Assembly: GCA_046590235.1 (NCBI GenBank)
Contig: JBKJTY010000027.1
Span: forward strand, 1 to 28,245
DNA: 28,245 nucleotides
Origin: 2-02-FULL-45-10 sp046590235
GTDB lineage: Bacteria; Patescibacteriota; Patescibacteriia; Magasanikbacterales; GWA2-37-8
Direction: 5' to 3'
The first letter of the stretch is position 1. Every line of letters starts with the position of its first letter. The position numbers and the translations under genes were made by a program. The notes beneath the pieces were generated by a model. That model was not told the origin of the DNA. It saw nothing but the letters and a program-made list of their open reading frames with translations, and did not search any database. Below are positions 1-6,692 of the stretch, piece by piece.

Positions 1-1917
1 AACTCCATCGATGAAGCGATGGCAGGTCACGCAAAAACTATTACTGTTACCTTACTCCCCGACCACACTGTAGAAGTGAGTGACGATGGTCGTGGTATCC
101 CTGTTGATATTCACCCAACACAAAAAGTCAGCGCGCTTGAAGTCGTTATGACTATTCTTCACGCTGGTGGTAAATTCGGCGGTGAAGGTTATAAAATTTC
201 CGGTGGTTTACACGGCGTGGGCGCATCTGTCGTCAACGCTTTGTCTACGTACATGAAAGTGGAAGTACATCGTGAAGGTAAAATCTGGATGCAGGAATAT
301 AAAATTGGTAAACCATTGAAACGTGTTGCTGAAATCGGCAAATGTAAAGACACTGGTACCACTACCACTTTCCGCCCTGACCCAACTATTTTTGAAACTG
401 TCGATTTTGATTGGAAAACCATCATTGACCACTTGCGCCAACACACTTATCTCACTAAAGGTGTACACCTTAGAATTAGCGACCAACGTTCTCCAGAAGA
501 AAAAGCGAAGGATGCATCTTCCATCAAATTTCCAAACCCAACTTACCAATTCTTTTTCCAAGGTGGTGTAGCTTCATATATCCGCTACCTCAACCAGAAT
601 AAAGAAGTTAAAAACGAATCAGTTTTCTATATTGAAAAAGAAGCTGAAAATGTCGGTGTTGAAATTGCCCTCCAGTACACTACTGAATATACAGAATCAT
701 TATTCGCTTTCACCAACAACATTCATAACCCAGATGGTGGTACACACGTTGCCGGTTTCCGCACCGCACTCACCCGCTGTATCAATACTTACGCTCGTAA
801 CAAGGGTTACTTGAAAGAAAAGGATACTAACCTAACCGGCGATGATGTTCGTGAAGGTTTGAATGTCGTTATTTCAGTTAAAATCCGCGAACCACAATTT
901 GAAGGTCAGACCAAAGGTAAGCTCGGCAACACCGAAGCAAAAACTGCGGTCGAAGCTGTGCTTGGCGACGCCTTCCTTATTTTCCTTGAAGAACATCCGA
1001 AAGATGGCGAATCAATCGTTGGTAAATGTGTGCTCGCTGCAAAAGCTCGCGCCGCTGCTAAGATTGCTCGCGACACAATCTTGCGTAAAGGTGCACTCGA
1101 AGGTTTTACCCTCCCAGGTAAACTCGCTGATTGTTCCAGTCGTAACGCTGAAAACTCCGAACTCTATATCGTTGAGGGCGACTCTGCGGGCGGTTCCGCC
1201 AAACAAGGTCGCGATCGCGAACATCAAGCTATCCTCCCCCTTCGTGGTAAGGTCTTGAACGTTGAACGCGCGCGTCTTGATAAAATTTTGACCAACAACG
1301 AATTGAAATCACTCATCATCGCGATGGGTACCAATATCGGGGAACAATTTGATATTACAAAATTACGCTACCACCGCATTGTCATCATGACCGATGCCGA
1401 CGTGGACGGTGCGCATATCCGAACCCTCCTCCTCACTTTCTTCTACCGCTACTATCCGCAACTCATCAAAGGTGGCCACATCTACATTGCCCAACCTCCG
1501 CTCTATAGCGTGAAGCACGGCAAAGAAATGCAGTATGCCTATAATGATGAAGAGAAGGCAAAGATTTTAAAAGAAATTGAAGTTAAAAAAGGTGCGAAAA
1601 ATGCTGCTAAGGGTAAAGTTGAAGAAGAATCTGTCTCAACTGAACCAGCAGTCGAAGGCGAACCAGGCGAAGTTGAATCAATGACCATTGGTGGTGTGAA
1701 GATCAACATCCAGCGCTATAAAGGTTTAGGTGAAATGAATCCTGAACAGCTCTGGGAAACAACCATGAACCCAAAAAATCGCATCATGAAACAAGTCACA
1801 GCTGATGATGCTGAAATGGCAAATGAAACGTTCGAAGTCCTCATGGGCGACGAAGTTGAACCTCGCAAAAAATTCATCCAGACCTACGCGAAGAGCGTAC
1901 AAAATCTCGACATCTAA
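1..1917 (+). CDS. gyrB: DNA gyrase subunit B (5'-truncated by window edge)
   Basis: ATPase subunit of the type II topoisomerase that introduces negative supercoils, acting with GyrA. The frame is open from base 1 (NSIDEAMAGH), so the start and roughly 30-40 N-terminal residues lie outside the window; the Met at 19 is internal. Visible motifs in order: GHKL ATPase DDGRGIPVDIHP and GGLHGVGASVVNALS, transducer-domain QTKGKLGN, TOPRIM EGDSAGGSAKQGRD and TDADVDGAHIRTLL, and the C-terminal QRYKGLGEMNPEQLW. A short charged stretch (about residues 525-555 counted from base 19) precedes the last motif. There is no long insertion as in Escherichia coli GyrB, so this is the short form. It ends at a hairpin shared with the convergent phosphatase gene. 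ParE is the alternative name, but GyrB is the more usual assignment for a single copy. Confidence 0.95.
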   Translation, partial: NSIDEAMAGHAKTITVTLLPDHTVEVSDDGRGIPVDIHPTQKVSALEVVMTILHAGGKFGGEGYKISGGLHGVGASVVNALSTYMKVEVHREGKIWMQEYKIGKPLKRVAEIGKCKDTGTTTTFRPDPTIFETVDFDWKTIIDHLRQHTYLTKGVHLRISDQRSPEEKAKDASSIKFPNPTYQFFFQGGVASYIRYLNQNKEVKNESVFYIEKEAENVGVEIALQYTTEYTESLFAFTNNIHNPDGGTHVAGFRTALTRCINTYARNKGYLKEKDTNLTGDDVREGLNVVISVKIREPQFEGQTKGKLGNTEAKTAVEAVLGDAFLIFLEEHPKDGESIVGKCVLAAKARAAAKIARDTILRKGALEGFTLPGKLADCSSRNAENSELYIVEGDSAGGSAKQGRDREHQAILPLRGKVLNVERARLDKILTNNELKSLIIAMGTNIGEQFDITKLRYHRIVIMTDADVDGAHIRTLLLTFFYRYYPQLIKGGHIYIAQPPLYSVKHGKEMQYAYNDEEKAKILKEIEVKKGAKNAAKGKVEEESVSTEPAVEGEPGEVESMTIGGVKINIQRYKGLGEMNPEQLWETTMNPKNRIMKQVTADDAEMANETFEVLMGDEVEPRKKFIQTYAKSVQNLDI

Positions 1918-1926
1918 ACTACAAAC

Positions 1927-1957
1927 AAAAAACCTCTCCAATTTGGAGAGGTTTTTT
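1927..1957. terminator. Bidirectional terminator between gyrB and the phosphatase gene
   Basis: A perfect 13-bp stem, A6CCTCTCC pairing with GGAGAGGT6, around a 5-nt loop. It has T-runs on both strands and lies between convergent genes. Confidence 0.9.
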
Positions 1958-1967
1958 AATACACACT

Positions 1968-2840
1968 TTAGAAGCGTACCATGATCGCTGTCATATCATC
2001 AGGCTTTGATCGCATCGTTAATTCTTCACTACGCATATGAGCTGCTTTAATAAGCAGGTCAGCAGCCGCACGTGTATCAGAGGATGCTTCATTGAGACAA
2101 GCTGCTATTTCACCATGAGTTAAATTATCGGAAATACCATCACTTGTTAATAACAACTTTGCTCCCGGTGGTAAATCTGTTTCAAAGATACGTGGTTTAA
2201 GAGGTATGTGAGCACCCAGTGCTTGTCCTAAAACATTACGTTTTTTAAAAACACGATACTCTTCGTCAGTTAACTCAGAGCTACTGACTGCGGAATCCAA
2301 TTTTTGTAATATTCGCAAGGCTTTTGTTGGGTGTAAATCGATATCAAAACCACATACCTCCATCAGCGCCGAAGAATCATCAACAGTTAAACGATCTAAA
2401 CGCCCATCTTCATGATGAAGATACACACGACTATCACCAACATTACCAATAACAACTTTTCTACCTCGATCATTTTCCCAAAGCTTAATGACACTCGCGG
2501 TTGTCGCCATGTCTTTGTGCTTTTCATCCAGTAACTGTCTATGTTTAATGTGACCATCTGCATCACGCAAGGCCTCTCGCATAAATCGCTTTACATCTTC
2601 GAGCGTCGCCCCTTTTGGTAATTCTGAAAGATTAGTAAAAATTACTTCAGCAGCAATTTTTGAAGCCTCCTTTGCACCGGCAATTTTTCCAGCCCCATCA
2701 AACACACCAGCAACACCATGCTCAGGAGATACAAAAAAACTATCCTCATTACGATCAGGATGTTTTTCACTCGCTCGTGTTGCCACTTCCATGCGTGGCA
2801 ATTTTTTTTCATGTTGTTCTGGTCGAGGTCCACGTTCCAT
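1968..2840 (-). CDS. PP2C-family serine/threonine protein phosphatase
   Basis: Cytosolic metal-dependent protein phosphatase of 290 aa, presumably reversing Ser/Thr phosphorylation. PP2C motifs in order: RNEDSFF (about residue 30), GVFDGAG (about 48), TTASVIKLW, GNVGDSRVYL (about 125), LLLTSDGISDNL (about 230) and KPDDMTAIMVRF at the C-terminus. These supply the aspartates that bind the metal pair. There is no transmembrane segment and no partner kinase in the window. The ATG at 2840 is preferred over an in-frame GTG at 2858, because that GTG lies at a TATAAT box. With that box as -10, the transcript would begin about 3 nt before the ATG. No SD is visible. Confidence 0.9.
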   Translation of the reverse strand: MERGPRPEQHEKKLPRMEVATRASEKHPDRNEDSFFVSPEHGVAGVFDGAGKIAGAKEASKIAAEVIFTNLSELPKGATLEDVKRFMREALRDADGHIKHRQLLDEKHKDMATTASVIKLWENDRGRKVVIGNVGDSRVYLHHEDGRLDRLTVDDSSALMEVCGFDIDLHPTKALRILQKLDSAVSSSELTDEEYRVFKKRNVLGQALGAHIPLKPRIFETDLPPGAKLLLTSDGISDNLTHGEIAACLNEASSDTRAAADLLIKAAHMRSEELTMRSKPDDMTAIMVRF

Positions 2841-2849
2841 AGTGTACGT

Positions 2850-2855
2850 ATTATA
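2850..2855 (-). promoter_or_regulatory. -10 box of the PP2C gene (near-leaderless)
   Basis: A perfect TATAAT on the minus strand ends 9 nt before the ATG, so the predicted start of transcription is near 2843. At a 17-bp distance the -35 position is only a T-run (2873-2878), so the -35 is weak. Confidence 0.55.
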
Positions 2856-2878
2856 CACTAATTTTGGTTATAAAAAAA

Positions 2879-2940
2879 TCGCCTAAGGCGTTTTGTATAG
2901 AATGGTGGAGCGGCGACTGTCAAAGTCACAATCGCCGCTC
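2879..2940 (-). terminator. Tandem hairpins after the island lipoprotein gene
   Basis: Reading the minus strand, a perfect 9-bp stem GAGCGGCGA/TCGCCGCTC (2932-2940 with 2908-2916) comes first. It is followed by CGCC-TTA-GGCG and a run of seven T (2872-2890). The second hairpin with its T-run is the likelier stop point. It lies beside the PP2C promoter. Confidence 0.6.
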
Positions 2941-2953
2941 CCGGTTTTTCAGA

Positions 2954-3580
2954 TTACTTACAACCGTACGCGCCGAGCTTCCTCCCCTTCAGGTAAGCTT
3001 GCGCCTTGGCCGTCAACTCCGCGTCGTCGACGTTGTTCTTGCCGTTCTTAGTCGTACATGACCAGAGCATTTCATTCCTGACCCGCCAAAGCTCCGGCTG
3101 CTTGCCGACGCGCTGTGTTACGGCGTCATCGCAGGACACACGCACATCCGATCCAGGCTCGAAAGCCCGGTGCCCGACGAACGCGCTCGAGGCCATCTGC
3201 ATCTCGCGCTCGGAGCACATCTGGAACGTCTGGTTCATGGCCGCGACTCGGAGCACTTCACTCCAGAAAGCGGCCGCCTTCGGATCATTGATCCGCTGGG
3301 CGTAGTCCGTGAGCACGTAATCCTTGGCCTGCCCCATGTAAATGGACAAGAGAATCTCGTTGATCACGTCACGATCGGAGTGTGGCAACTTGGACATCTC
3401 TTGATCGATGTTCGCCGCCACTGCCGCGTCGATTTTCTGCTGCTCAGACTTCTCCGGAGCATTGCTGCCCAGTATAAAGTGCTCGTACTCATGCCCGCTC
3501 TTCACGAACCTGGCCTTGTCCTCCCCGTGGCTACAGGCCACCAACATGGAAACGACGAACAACAACCCGAGTCCTCGCAT
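2954..3580 (-). CDS. Predicted lipoprotein of unknown family (island 1)
   Basis: A 208-aa protein of no family I recognise. The N-terminus is a lipoprotein signal: MRGLG, a hydrophobic stretch, then the lipobox SMLVAC with Cys16 as the lipidation site, which places it on the outer face of the membrane. The mature part has four further Cys (in FQMCSE, RVSCDD, LWSCTT and YGCK), suggesting two disulfides. The ATG is supported by a GGGGGG run 4 nt upstream and a perfect hairpin just before that. The DNA is visibly GC-richer than the core genes (58% over 3001-3060 by hand count, against 32% over 13681-13740 in rplS). It lies 41 nt downstream of another lipoprotein gene, probably co-transcribed, and ends at tandem hairpins. 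Confidence 0.75.
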   Translation of the reverse strand: MRGLGLLFVVSMLVACSHGEDKARFVKSGHEYEHFILGSNAPEKSEQQKIDAAVAANIDQEMSKLPHSDRDVINEILLSIYMGQAKDYVLTDYAQRINDPKAAAFWSEVLRVAAMNQTFQMCSEREMQMASSAFVGHRAFEPGSDVRVSCDDAVTQRVGKQPELWRVRNEMLWSCTTKNGKNNVDDAELTAKAQAYLKGRKLGAYGCK

Positions 3581-3584
3581 GTCA

Positions 3585-3607
3585 CCCCCCTCAAGCGGCT
3601 ATGCCGC
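3585..3607 (-). promoter_or_regulatory. 5' hairpin plus SD of the 208-aa lipoprotein gene
   Basis: On the minus strand, GCGGC-ATA-GCCGC (3595-3607, perfect 5-bp stem), then TTGA, then GGGGGG (3585-3590), then TGAC and the ATG at 3580. The same order recurs upstream of other island genes. Confidence 0.6.
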
Positions 3608-3621
3608 ACCCGAACACACTT

Positions 3622-4233
3622 CTATCCATTACTGACGCTTTGGTCCTCCGTTTCTTTCTCTTTGACGTACATGAGCCCGGCCGACTCATCACATTCAAGC
3701 GTTTCCATTTCACCGCTCGGAAGTATGATCGGCAACATGTATTCAGAACTCTCAGGCGTTGCCCAGCAGCCGAAGACACAGGCATACGGAACTTCACTGG
3801 TACCCTTGAACATGGTGCACGCTTCAGCTAAAAGCGAGCCGTCTTCTGGACCAGCTAAGCGCCACACTCCAGTGAGCATATCCGGAATAGAATATATCTG
3901 CTCGTTGGGCAAGAGTGTATCGATTTCTAGGTCGAATGTACCGTATGAAAACGGTTCCCTGGTGAGAAAAACGCGCTCACCATCAGGAAAACGTACGAAG
4001 AAACCAACCGTGCCATCGAGGAGCTTTACCTCATCTTTTTCGGTCTGTTCGATTATTGCCATAGCTCCATCTTCTGCCACAGGCGGCATGAACAATGCCT
4101 GCCGCCTTGCGCGGTGCACGACAGTTCCAGGCTTGGCCGAAACTACGTGATCCGACACCCCTTCCTTGTGCACACAGCCAAAAATGATTTGGCTGACAAC
4201 CGACAGAACTACGCCATTCCTCAAAAGATGCAT
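3622..4233 (-). CDS. Predicted lipoprotein of unknown family (island 1)
   Basis: A 203-aa protein of no recognised family. It starts MHLLRNG, followed by a hydrophobic segment and a lipobox-like SQIIFGC (Cys20), so a lipid-anchored exported protein is likely. The mature part has further Cys (EACTMF, YACVFGCW, LECDE), allowing disulfides, and a charged, low-complexity tail. The start at 4233 is chosen over the in-frame ATG at 4245 because GGGGGG lies 4 nt before it and a perfect hairpin precedes that run. It is the upstream gene of a pair with the 208-aa lipoprotein. I find no convincing promoter: TTGACA occurs on the minus strand at about 4325-4330 but lacks a good -10 at the usual distance. 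Confidence 0.7.
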   Translation of the reverse strand: MHLLRNGVVLSVVSQIIFGCVHKEGVSDHVVSAKPGTVVHRARRQALFMPPVAEDGAMAIIEQTEKDEVKLLDGTVGFFVRFPDGERVFLTREPFSYGTFDLEIDTLLPNEQIYSIPDMLTGVWRLAGPEDGSLLAEACTMFKGTSEVPYACVFGCWATPESSEYMLPIILPSGEMETLECDESAGLMYVKEKETEDQSVSNG

Positions 4234-4237
4234 TACG

Positions 4238-4261
4238 CCCCCCATCTGCTGCCCCCGCAGC
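4238..4261 (-). promoter_or_regulatory. 5' hairpin plus SD of the 203-aa lipoprotein gene
   Basis: On the minus strand, GCTGC-GGGG-GCAGC (4248-4261, perfect 5-bp stem), then AGAT, then GGGGGG (4238-4243), then CGTA and the ATG. The spacing is almost identical to that of the next gene downstream. Confidence 0.6.
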
Positions 4262-4307
4262 GTTGTAAGCCTAAATTACACTTATTACCCCTACTATCAT
4301 ACTGAAA

Positions 4308-4428
4308 CAGCCCCGATGGAAACTGTCAACAACAAAAAAGACACTAGTTTCAAAACTTGAAACTAGTGTCTTTTGTAGGATCTGCGGACACAGATCCTAC
4401 GGAATTGTTGTTACCCTGTCCGGGGCTG
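4308..4428. other. Nested inverted-repeat intergenic element
   Basis: CAGCCCCG (4308-4315) and CGGGGCTG (4421-4428) form outer arms. AACAAC (4328-4333) and GTTGTT (4407-4412) form inner arms. Between them lie the 18-bp terminator and a second hairpin AGGATCTG/CAGATCCT (4378-4398). It separates two island transcription units. No integrase or clear attC core sites were seen. Confidence 0.45.
4336..4374. terminator. Strong terminator after the small lipoprotein gene
   Basis: A perfect 18-bp stem (4336-4353 with 4357-4374) around a 3-nt loop, A4GACACTAGTTTCAA pairing with its complement. It has T-runs on both strands. On the minus strand it follows the 63-aa lipoprotein gene and insulates it from the next unit. 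Confidence 0.85.
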
Positions 4429-4440
4429 GCACGAATGTGC

Positions 4441-4632
4441 CTAATCCGAGTTCGCCCACCGCTGAACGCGGGTGGCTGACGCGCTCGCCGGCGGCACATA
4501 CGCGGTAATCGGCTTGCCGATCACGCTGTGCTGCCTGATGCTGAACGGCATGGGGTCGACCAGACGGTCGCCCACCTGTGCGTCACACGCGGCGACGAAA
4601 GAAAGAGCGAGAACGATCATGAGACGCTTCAT
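4441..4632 (-). CDS. Small predicted lipoprotein, 63 aa (island 1)
   Basis: A 63-aa protein of unknown family. It begins MKRLMIVLALSF followed by VAAC (Cys16), a lipobox-like signal, leaving a mature part of about 48 residues with no further Cys. A clean SD (GGAGG, 4 nt spacer) precedes the ATG. It lies 49 nt downstream of the 48-aa membrane-protein gene on the same strand, probably as one transcript, and is followed by the 18-bp terminator. An entericidin-like small lipoprotein is conceivable from size alone, but nothing in the sequence supports a function. Confidence 0.6.
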   Translation of the reverse strand: MKRLMIVLALSFVAACDAQVGDRLVDPMPFSIRQHSVIGKPITAYVPPASASATRVQRWANSD

Positions 4633-4681
4633 AATGCCTCCAAGCTGGGGTAAGTACTTCAGTTAAGTTACGGAAATGATT

Positions 4682-4828
4682 TTACCGTTTACGAACGATT
4701 TCTGCAAGCGTCTGCGACCTCGGCTTGAGCACGATGTACACGCTCAAAGCGATGAGCAAGAGCACAAGCGCAATTCCCATCAAAGGCATCGCGAACTTCT
4801 GGACGAACTTGGACATCTGAATATCCAT
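4682..4828 (-). CDS. Tiny single-pass membrane protein, 48 aa (island 1)
   Basis: A short open frame with the features of a real gene. MDIQMSKFVQKFAMP is followed by a hydrophobic segment of about 20 residues (GIALVLLLIALSVYIVL) and a basic C-terminus ending EIVRKR. Two starts are possible. The first ATG (4828) has GAGG directly against it, which is too close for an SD. The second ATG (4816, giving 44 aa) has GGATGG 8 nt upstream. A GC-rich hairpin (4836-4853) stands just ahead. It sits 49 nt upstream of the 63-aa lipoprotein gene. The function is unknown. Confidence 0.5.
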   Translation of the reverse strand: MDIQMSKFVQKFAMPLMGIALVLLLIALSVYIVLKPRSQTLAEIVRKR

Positions 4829-4924
4829 CCTCGCTGCACGCATTGAAGCGCGCGAATGTGAAACATCTCAGAAACTTTCGGCCTGTACTGATTCACAAAA
4901 CCATGAACCTGTATAGACCGAAAG
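4829..4924 (-). promoter_or_regulatory. Leader of the 48-aa gene: two hairpins
   Basis: Close to the start, GCGCGC-TTCAAT-GCGTGC (4836-4853, 6 bp including one G-U) ends 3 nt before GAGG. Further upstream, a long imperfect hairpin spans 4875-4924, with CTTTCGG/CCGAAAG at its base and most of the next seven positions paired. No strong promoter is evident; TTACAAT on the minus strand near 4928-4934 is a weak candidate. Confidence 0.45.
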
Positions 4925-4976
4925 CTATTGTAAAGAACGAACTTAGAATAATGTACATTACATTACTCTAGATTCG

Positions 4977-5011
4977 TCGCGAGCACCAGGGATATTCTCC
5001 TGGGCTCGCGA
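4977..5011 (-). terminator. GC-rich hairpin after the 149-aa exported protein gene
   Basis: TCGCGAGC (4977-4984) pairs with GCTCGCGA (5004-5011), and CCAGG pairs with CCTGG inside it. It is very stable but has no T-run, so it may be a processing or stabilising hairpin rather than an intrinsic terminator. Confidence 0.45.
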
Positions 5012-5027
5012 AAGTGAACCGACGTAC

Positions 5028-5477
5028 TTAATTACAGACCACCCCCATCGCTTCCGCCGAAATGAAACCGTTTACCAGCTGAGCGGAACCACTACAAGCG
5101 CTTGGGTCATGGTATGGAATCGGTGACATGTCGCGTCCGTTGATTGAGACAACAACGTCTCCAACAGAACCCGGAGCGTCACAGCCCCAATAATTGGGGC
5201 TACCCGGTGCTGACTGCACCCAGAACGCCACGCTGGGTCCGGTCGCCCCTTGATTGTTTGTGGGAGGACGCCGCCATGCGCAAGCATTGACAGTGGTCGC
5301 CTGACCTCCACTGATAACATGATCGCTACCGTCCCAAACATGCAAAACTGCATTCTGGAGAGCCGGCGAGACAGTGAGTGTCACGACCTTCGAATGAGGG
5401 CGGAACGTCAGGATGACACCCGCCATGACAGTGAGGGTCGCGGCAAGTACCGCAAAAGCAACAAAAAGTTTCTTCAT
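5028..5477 (-). CDS. Predicted exported or membrane-anchored protein, 149 aa (island 1)
   Basis: Unknown family. MKKLFVAFAVLAATLTVMAG is a classic signal or anchor segment without a lipobox Cys. It is followed by a soluble domain of about 120 residues containing four Cys (NACAW, YWGCDAPG, SACSGS, and the penultimate residue), compatible with two disulfides. The ATG at 5477 is preferred to an upstream in-frame codon, because a purine-rich GGCAGGAT precedes it and a 7-bp hairpin lies just before that. It is monocistronic: a promoter candidate lies upstream and a GC-rich hairpin follows. Its composition is GC-rich like its island neighbours. Confidence 0.7.
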   Translation of the reverse strand: MKKLFVAFAVLAATLTVMAGVILTFRPHSKVVTLTVSPALQNAVLHVWDGSDHVISGGQATTVNACAWRRPPTNNQGATGPSVAFWVQSAPGSPNYWGCDAPGSVGDVVVSINGRDMSPIPYHDPSACSGSAQLVNGFISAEAMGVVCN

Positions 5478-5484
5478 CAGGATA

Positions 5485-5556
5485 TCCTGCCTTTGCACAC
5501 GTTCACGTGTGCGGAATATAGTACATCGGTTATAGTGCGAACTTCGGTAGACTCAA
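5485..5556 (-). promoter_or_regulatory. Promoter and 5' hairpin of the 149-aa gene
   Basis: On the minus strand, TTGAGT (5551-5556), a 16-bp spacer, then TATAAC (5529-5534). Next comes a perfect hairpin GCACACG-TGAA-CGTGTGC (5495-5512), then the purine-rich AAAGGCAGGAT before the ATG. A second small palindrome (AATCTATCT-TAT-AGATAGATT) lies around 5556-5577. Confidence 0.5.
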
Positions 5557-5593
5557 TCTATCTATAAGATAGATTCAATCCACCAAAATTACG

Positions 5594-5690
5594 CTTTTTA
5601 AAGAACAAAACCTCATCGGAGAGAGAGGTTTTTGCCTGATTTAACAGTTTGTTCCGCTAGTTTATAGCCTCTCTCTGACTATTAACTAAC
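5594..5690 (-). ncRNA. Candidate small RNA or attenuator leader
   Basis: No open frame explains this conserved-looking structure. After a consensus promoter (5696-5724), the minus strand can form a 9-bp stem AGAGAGAGG/CCTCTCTCT (5668-5676 with 5620-5628) enclosing a 39-nt loop. The second arm can instead pair in AAAACCTC/GAGGTTTT (5625-5632 with 5607-5614), followed by TTTTGTTCTTT, a terminator-like hairpin. The two structures exclude each other, as in an attenuator. The product is either a free RNA of about 95 nt or a leader for the 149-aa gene downstream. It matches none of the tmRNA, SRP RNA or 6S signatures I know. Confidence 0.4.
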
Positions 5691-5695
5691 AATTG

Positions 5696-5724
5696 AGTAT
5701 AGCACAATTTTACCCTTTTGTCAA
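5696..5724 (-). promoter_or_regulatory. Consensus promoter of the candidate small RNA
   Basis: TTGACA (5719-5724), 17 bp, TATACT (5696-5701) on the minus strand, with predicted start of transcription near 5687-5690. No gene start lies immediately downstream, which is why an RNA is proposed. Confidence 0.65.
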
Positions 5725-5804
5725 GGTATTTATGCACTTTTAGGCTTATATTAGCCAAAATAAACAGTAACCCCTAACCCCTTTCTATGCACACCTTATA
5801 GACC

Positions 5805-5867
5805 TTGACCAAACAGCCCTTTTCGAGTATACTAGGCACATAACTAAACGGCCTCAGCGCCGTTTTA
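5805..5867 (+). promoter_or_regulatory. secE-nusG promoter and leader hairpin
   Basis: TTGACC (5805-5810), 17 bp, TATACT (5828-5833). The short leader contains AACGGC/GCCGTT (about 5849-5866) followed by TTTTAAAA, before the ATG at 5880. No SD is present. Confidence 0.75.
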
Positions 5868-5879
5868 AAATACCTTTTT

Positions 5880-6068
5880 ATGTTACAGAGTATCAAAAAC
5901 TACCTCTTCGCATCATACGAAGAAGCAAAAAAAGTCACCTGGCCAACTAAGAACCAGACCATCAACTACAGCTTGTTGGTTATCGGCTTGTCCGTGGGTT
6001 TGGCAATTTTCTTCGCTGTGCTCGATTACATCTTCAATGCTGGCTTGAGTCAACTCATTGCTCGCTAA
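5880..6068 (+). CDS. secE: Preprotein translocase subunit SecE
   Basis: Small essential subunit of the SecYEG channel, 62 aa, the single-pass bacterial form. It has an amphipathic N-terminal helix with the family signature EEAKKVTWPTKNQT, then one transmembrane helix (about residues 30-55, NYSLLVIGLSVGLAIFFAVL), ending LSQLIAR. The ATG follows a T-run with no SD, the usual pattern for core genes here. nusG follows after 10 nt, the classic secE-nusG arrangement. The other Sec subunit in the window, SecG, is encoded about 14 kb away. Confidence 0.95.
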   Translation: MLQSIKNYLFASYEEAKKVTWPTKNQTINYSLLVIGLSVGLAIFFAVLDYIFNAGLSQLIAR

Positions 6069-6078
6069 TTTTTATACT

Positions 6079-6627
6079 ATGGCTAAACAAAATCTAAACC
6101 TCGGCCGCCGCTGGTACGTGCTCCACACGTATAGTGGATACGAGGAAAATGTTAAGCACAACATTGAACAGCGTATCGAATCCTTCGACATGCGCGATAA
6201 AATTTTCGCGGTGCTCGTTCCAAAAGAAAAAAGAATCAAAATCAAAAACGGCAAACGTACCCAGACAGAAGAAAAGATTTTCCCTGGTTACATCCTTGTT
6301 GAAATGATTGTTACGGATGACTCTTGGTATGTTGTACGCAACACTCCAAACGTTACCGGCTTCGTTGGTTCAGGTACAACCCCTACTCCAATCGACCAGA
6401 AAGAAATCGACACATTATTGAAACGCGTCAGTGGTTCCAGTGAACCTACCCAGAAGATTGATGTGGAAATGGGTGACATTGTTCGTATCGTTGACGGTCC
6501 ATTTAAAAATTTCGAAGGTAAAATCAGTCATGTTGACCATGAACGCGGCCGCATCAAAGCGATGGTATCCATGTTCGGTCGTGAAACTCCGGTTGAGCTC
6601 GACGCTTTACAAGTTAAGAAAATTTAG
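6079..6627 (+). CDS. nusG: Transcription termination/antitermination protein NusG
   Basis: RNA polymerase elongation factor of 182 aa that also links transcription to Rho or to the ribosome. The N-terminal NGN domain is clear (RRWYVLHTYSGYEENVK, FPGYILVEM, RNTPNVTGFVG). It is followed by a C-terminal KOW domain (GDIVRIVDGPFKNFEGKI to the end, about residues 128-182). The start at 6079 is chosen over an in-frame ATG at 6058, because that one overlaps secE and would add residues not typical of the family. No SD; the ATG follows TTTTTATACT. The rplK gene follows after 65 nt. Confidence 0.96.
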   Translation: MAKQNLNLGRRWYVLHTYSGYEENVKHNIEQRIESFDMRDKIFAVLVPKEKRIKIKNGKRTQTEEKIFPGYILVEMIVTDDSWYVVRNTPNVTGFVGSGTTPTPIDQKEIDTLLKRVSGSSEPTQKIDVEMGDIVRIVDGPFKNFEGKISHVDHERGRIKAMVSMFGRETPVELDALQVKKI

Positions 6628-6639
6628 GTAGGGTAATGG

Positions 6640-6685
6640 CGGACCTTAGGCTTCTATACGGTCCGACATCCCATTTATATATAAT
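6640..6685 (+). promoter_or_regulatory. Hairpin and -10 box between nusG and rplK
   Basis: CGGACC/GGTCCG (6640-6645 with 6660-6665) forms a hairpin with a 14-nt loop. A perfect TATAAT (6680-6685) ends 7 nt before the rplK ATG. No clear -35 is present at 17 bp, so the box could be chance in AT-rich DNA. If real, the mRNA starts at or next to the start codon. Confidence 0.35.
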
Positions 6686-6692
6686 TATTACT

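Noticed and set aside
3170..4150. A 326-codon plus-strand open frame across the two island lipoprotein genes
   Set aside because: It lies antisense to two minus-strand genes that have signal peptides, lipoboxes and SDs. Its protein shows no domain, has low-complexity composition, and bridges the two genes and their gap.
4308..4428. Integron attC site and gene-cassette array as the explanation for the islands
   Set aside because: No RYYYAAC/GTTRRRY core pair in the correct order, no integrase gene in the window, and no shared 59-base-type element at the other island junctions.
5250..5567. A 105-codon plus-strand open frame opposite the 149-aa exported protein gene
   Set aside because: It is antisense to a gene with signal peptide and leader, and it crosses that gene's promoter and hairpin. 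No protein features.
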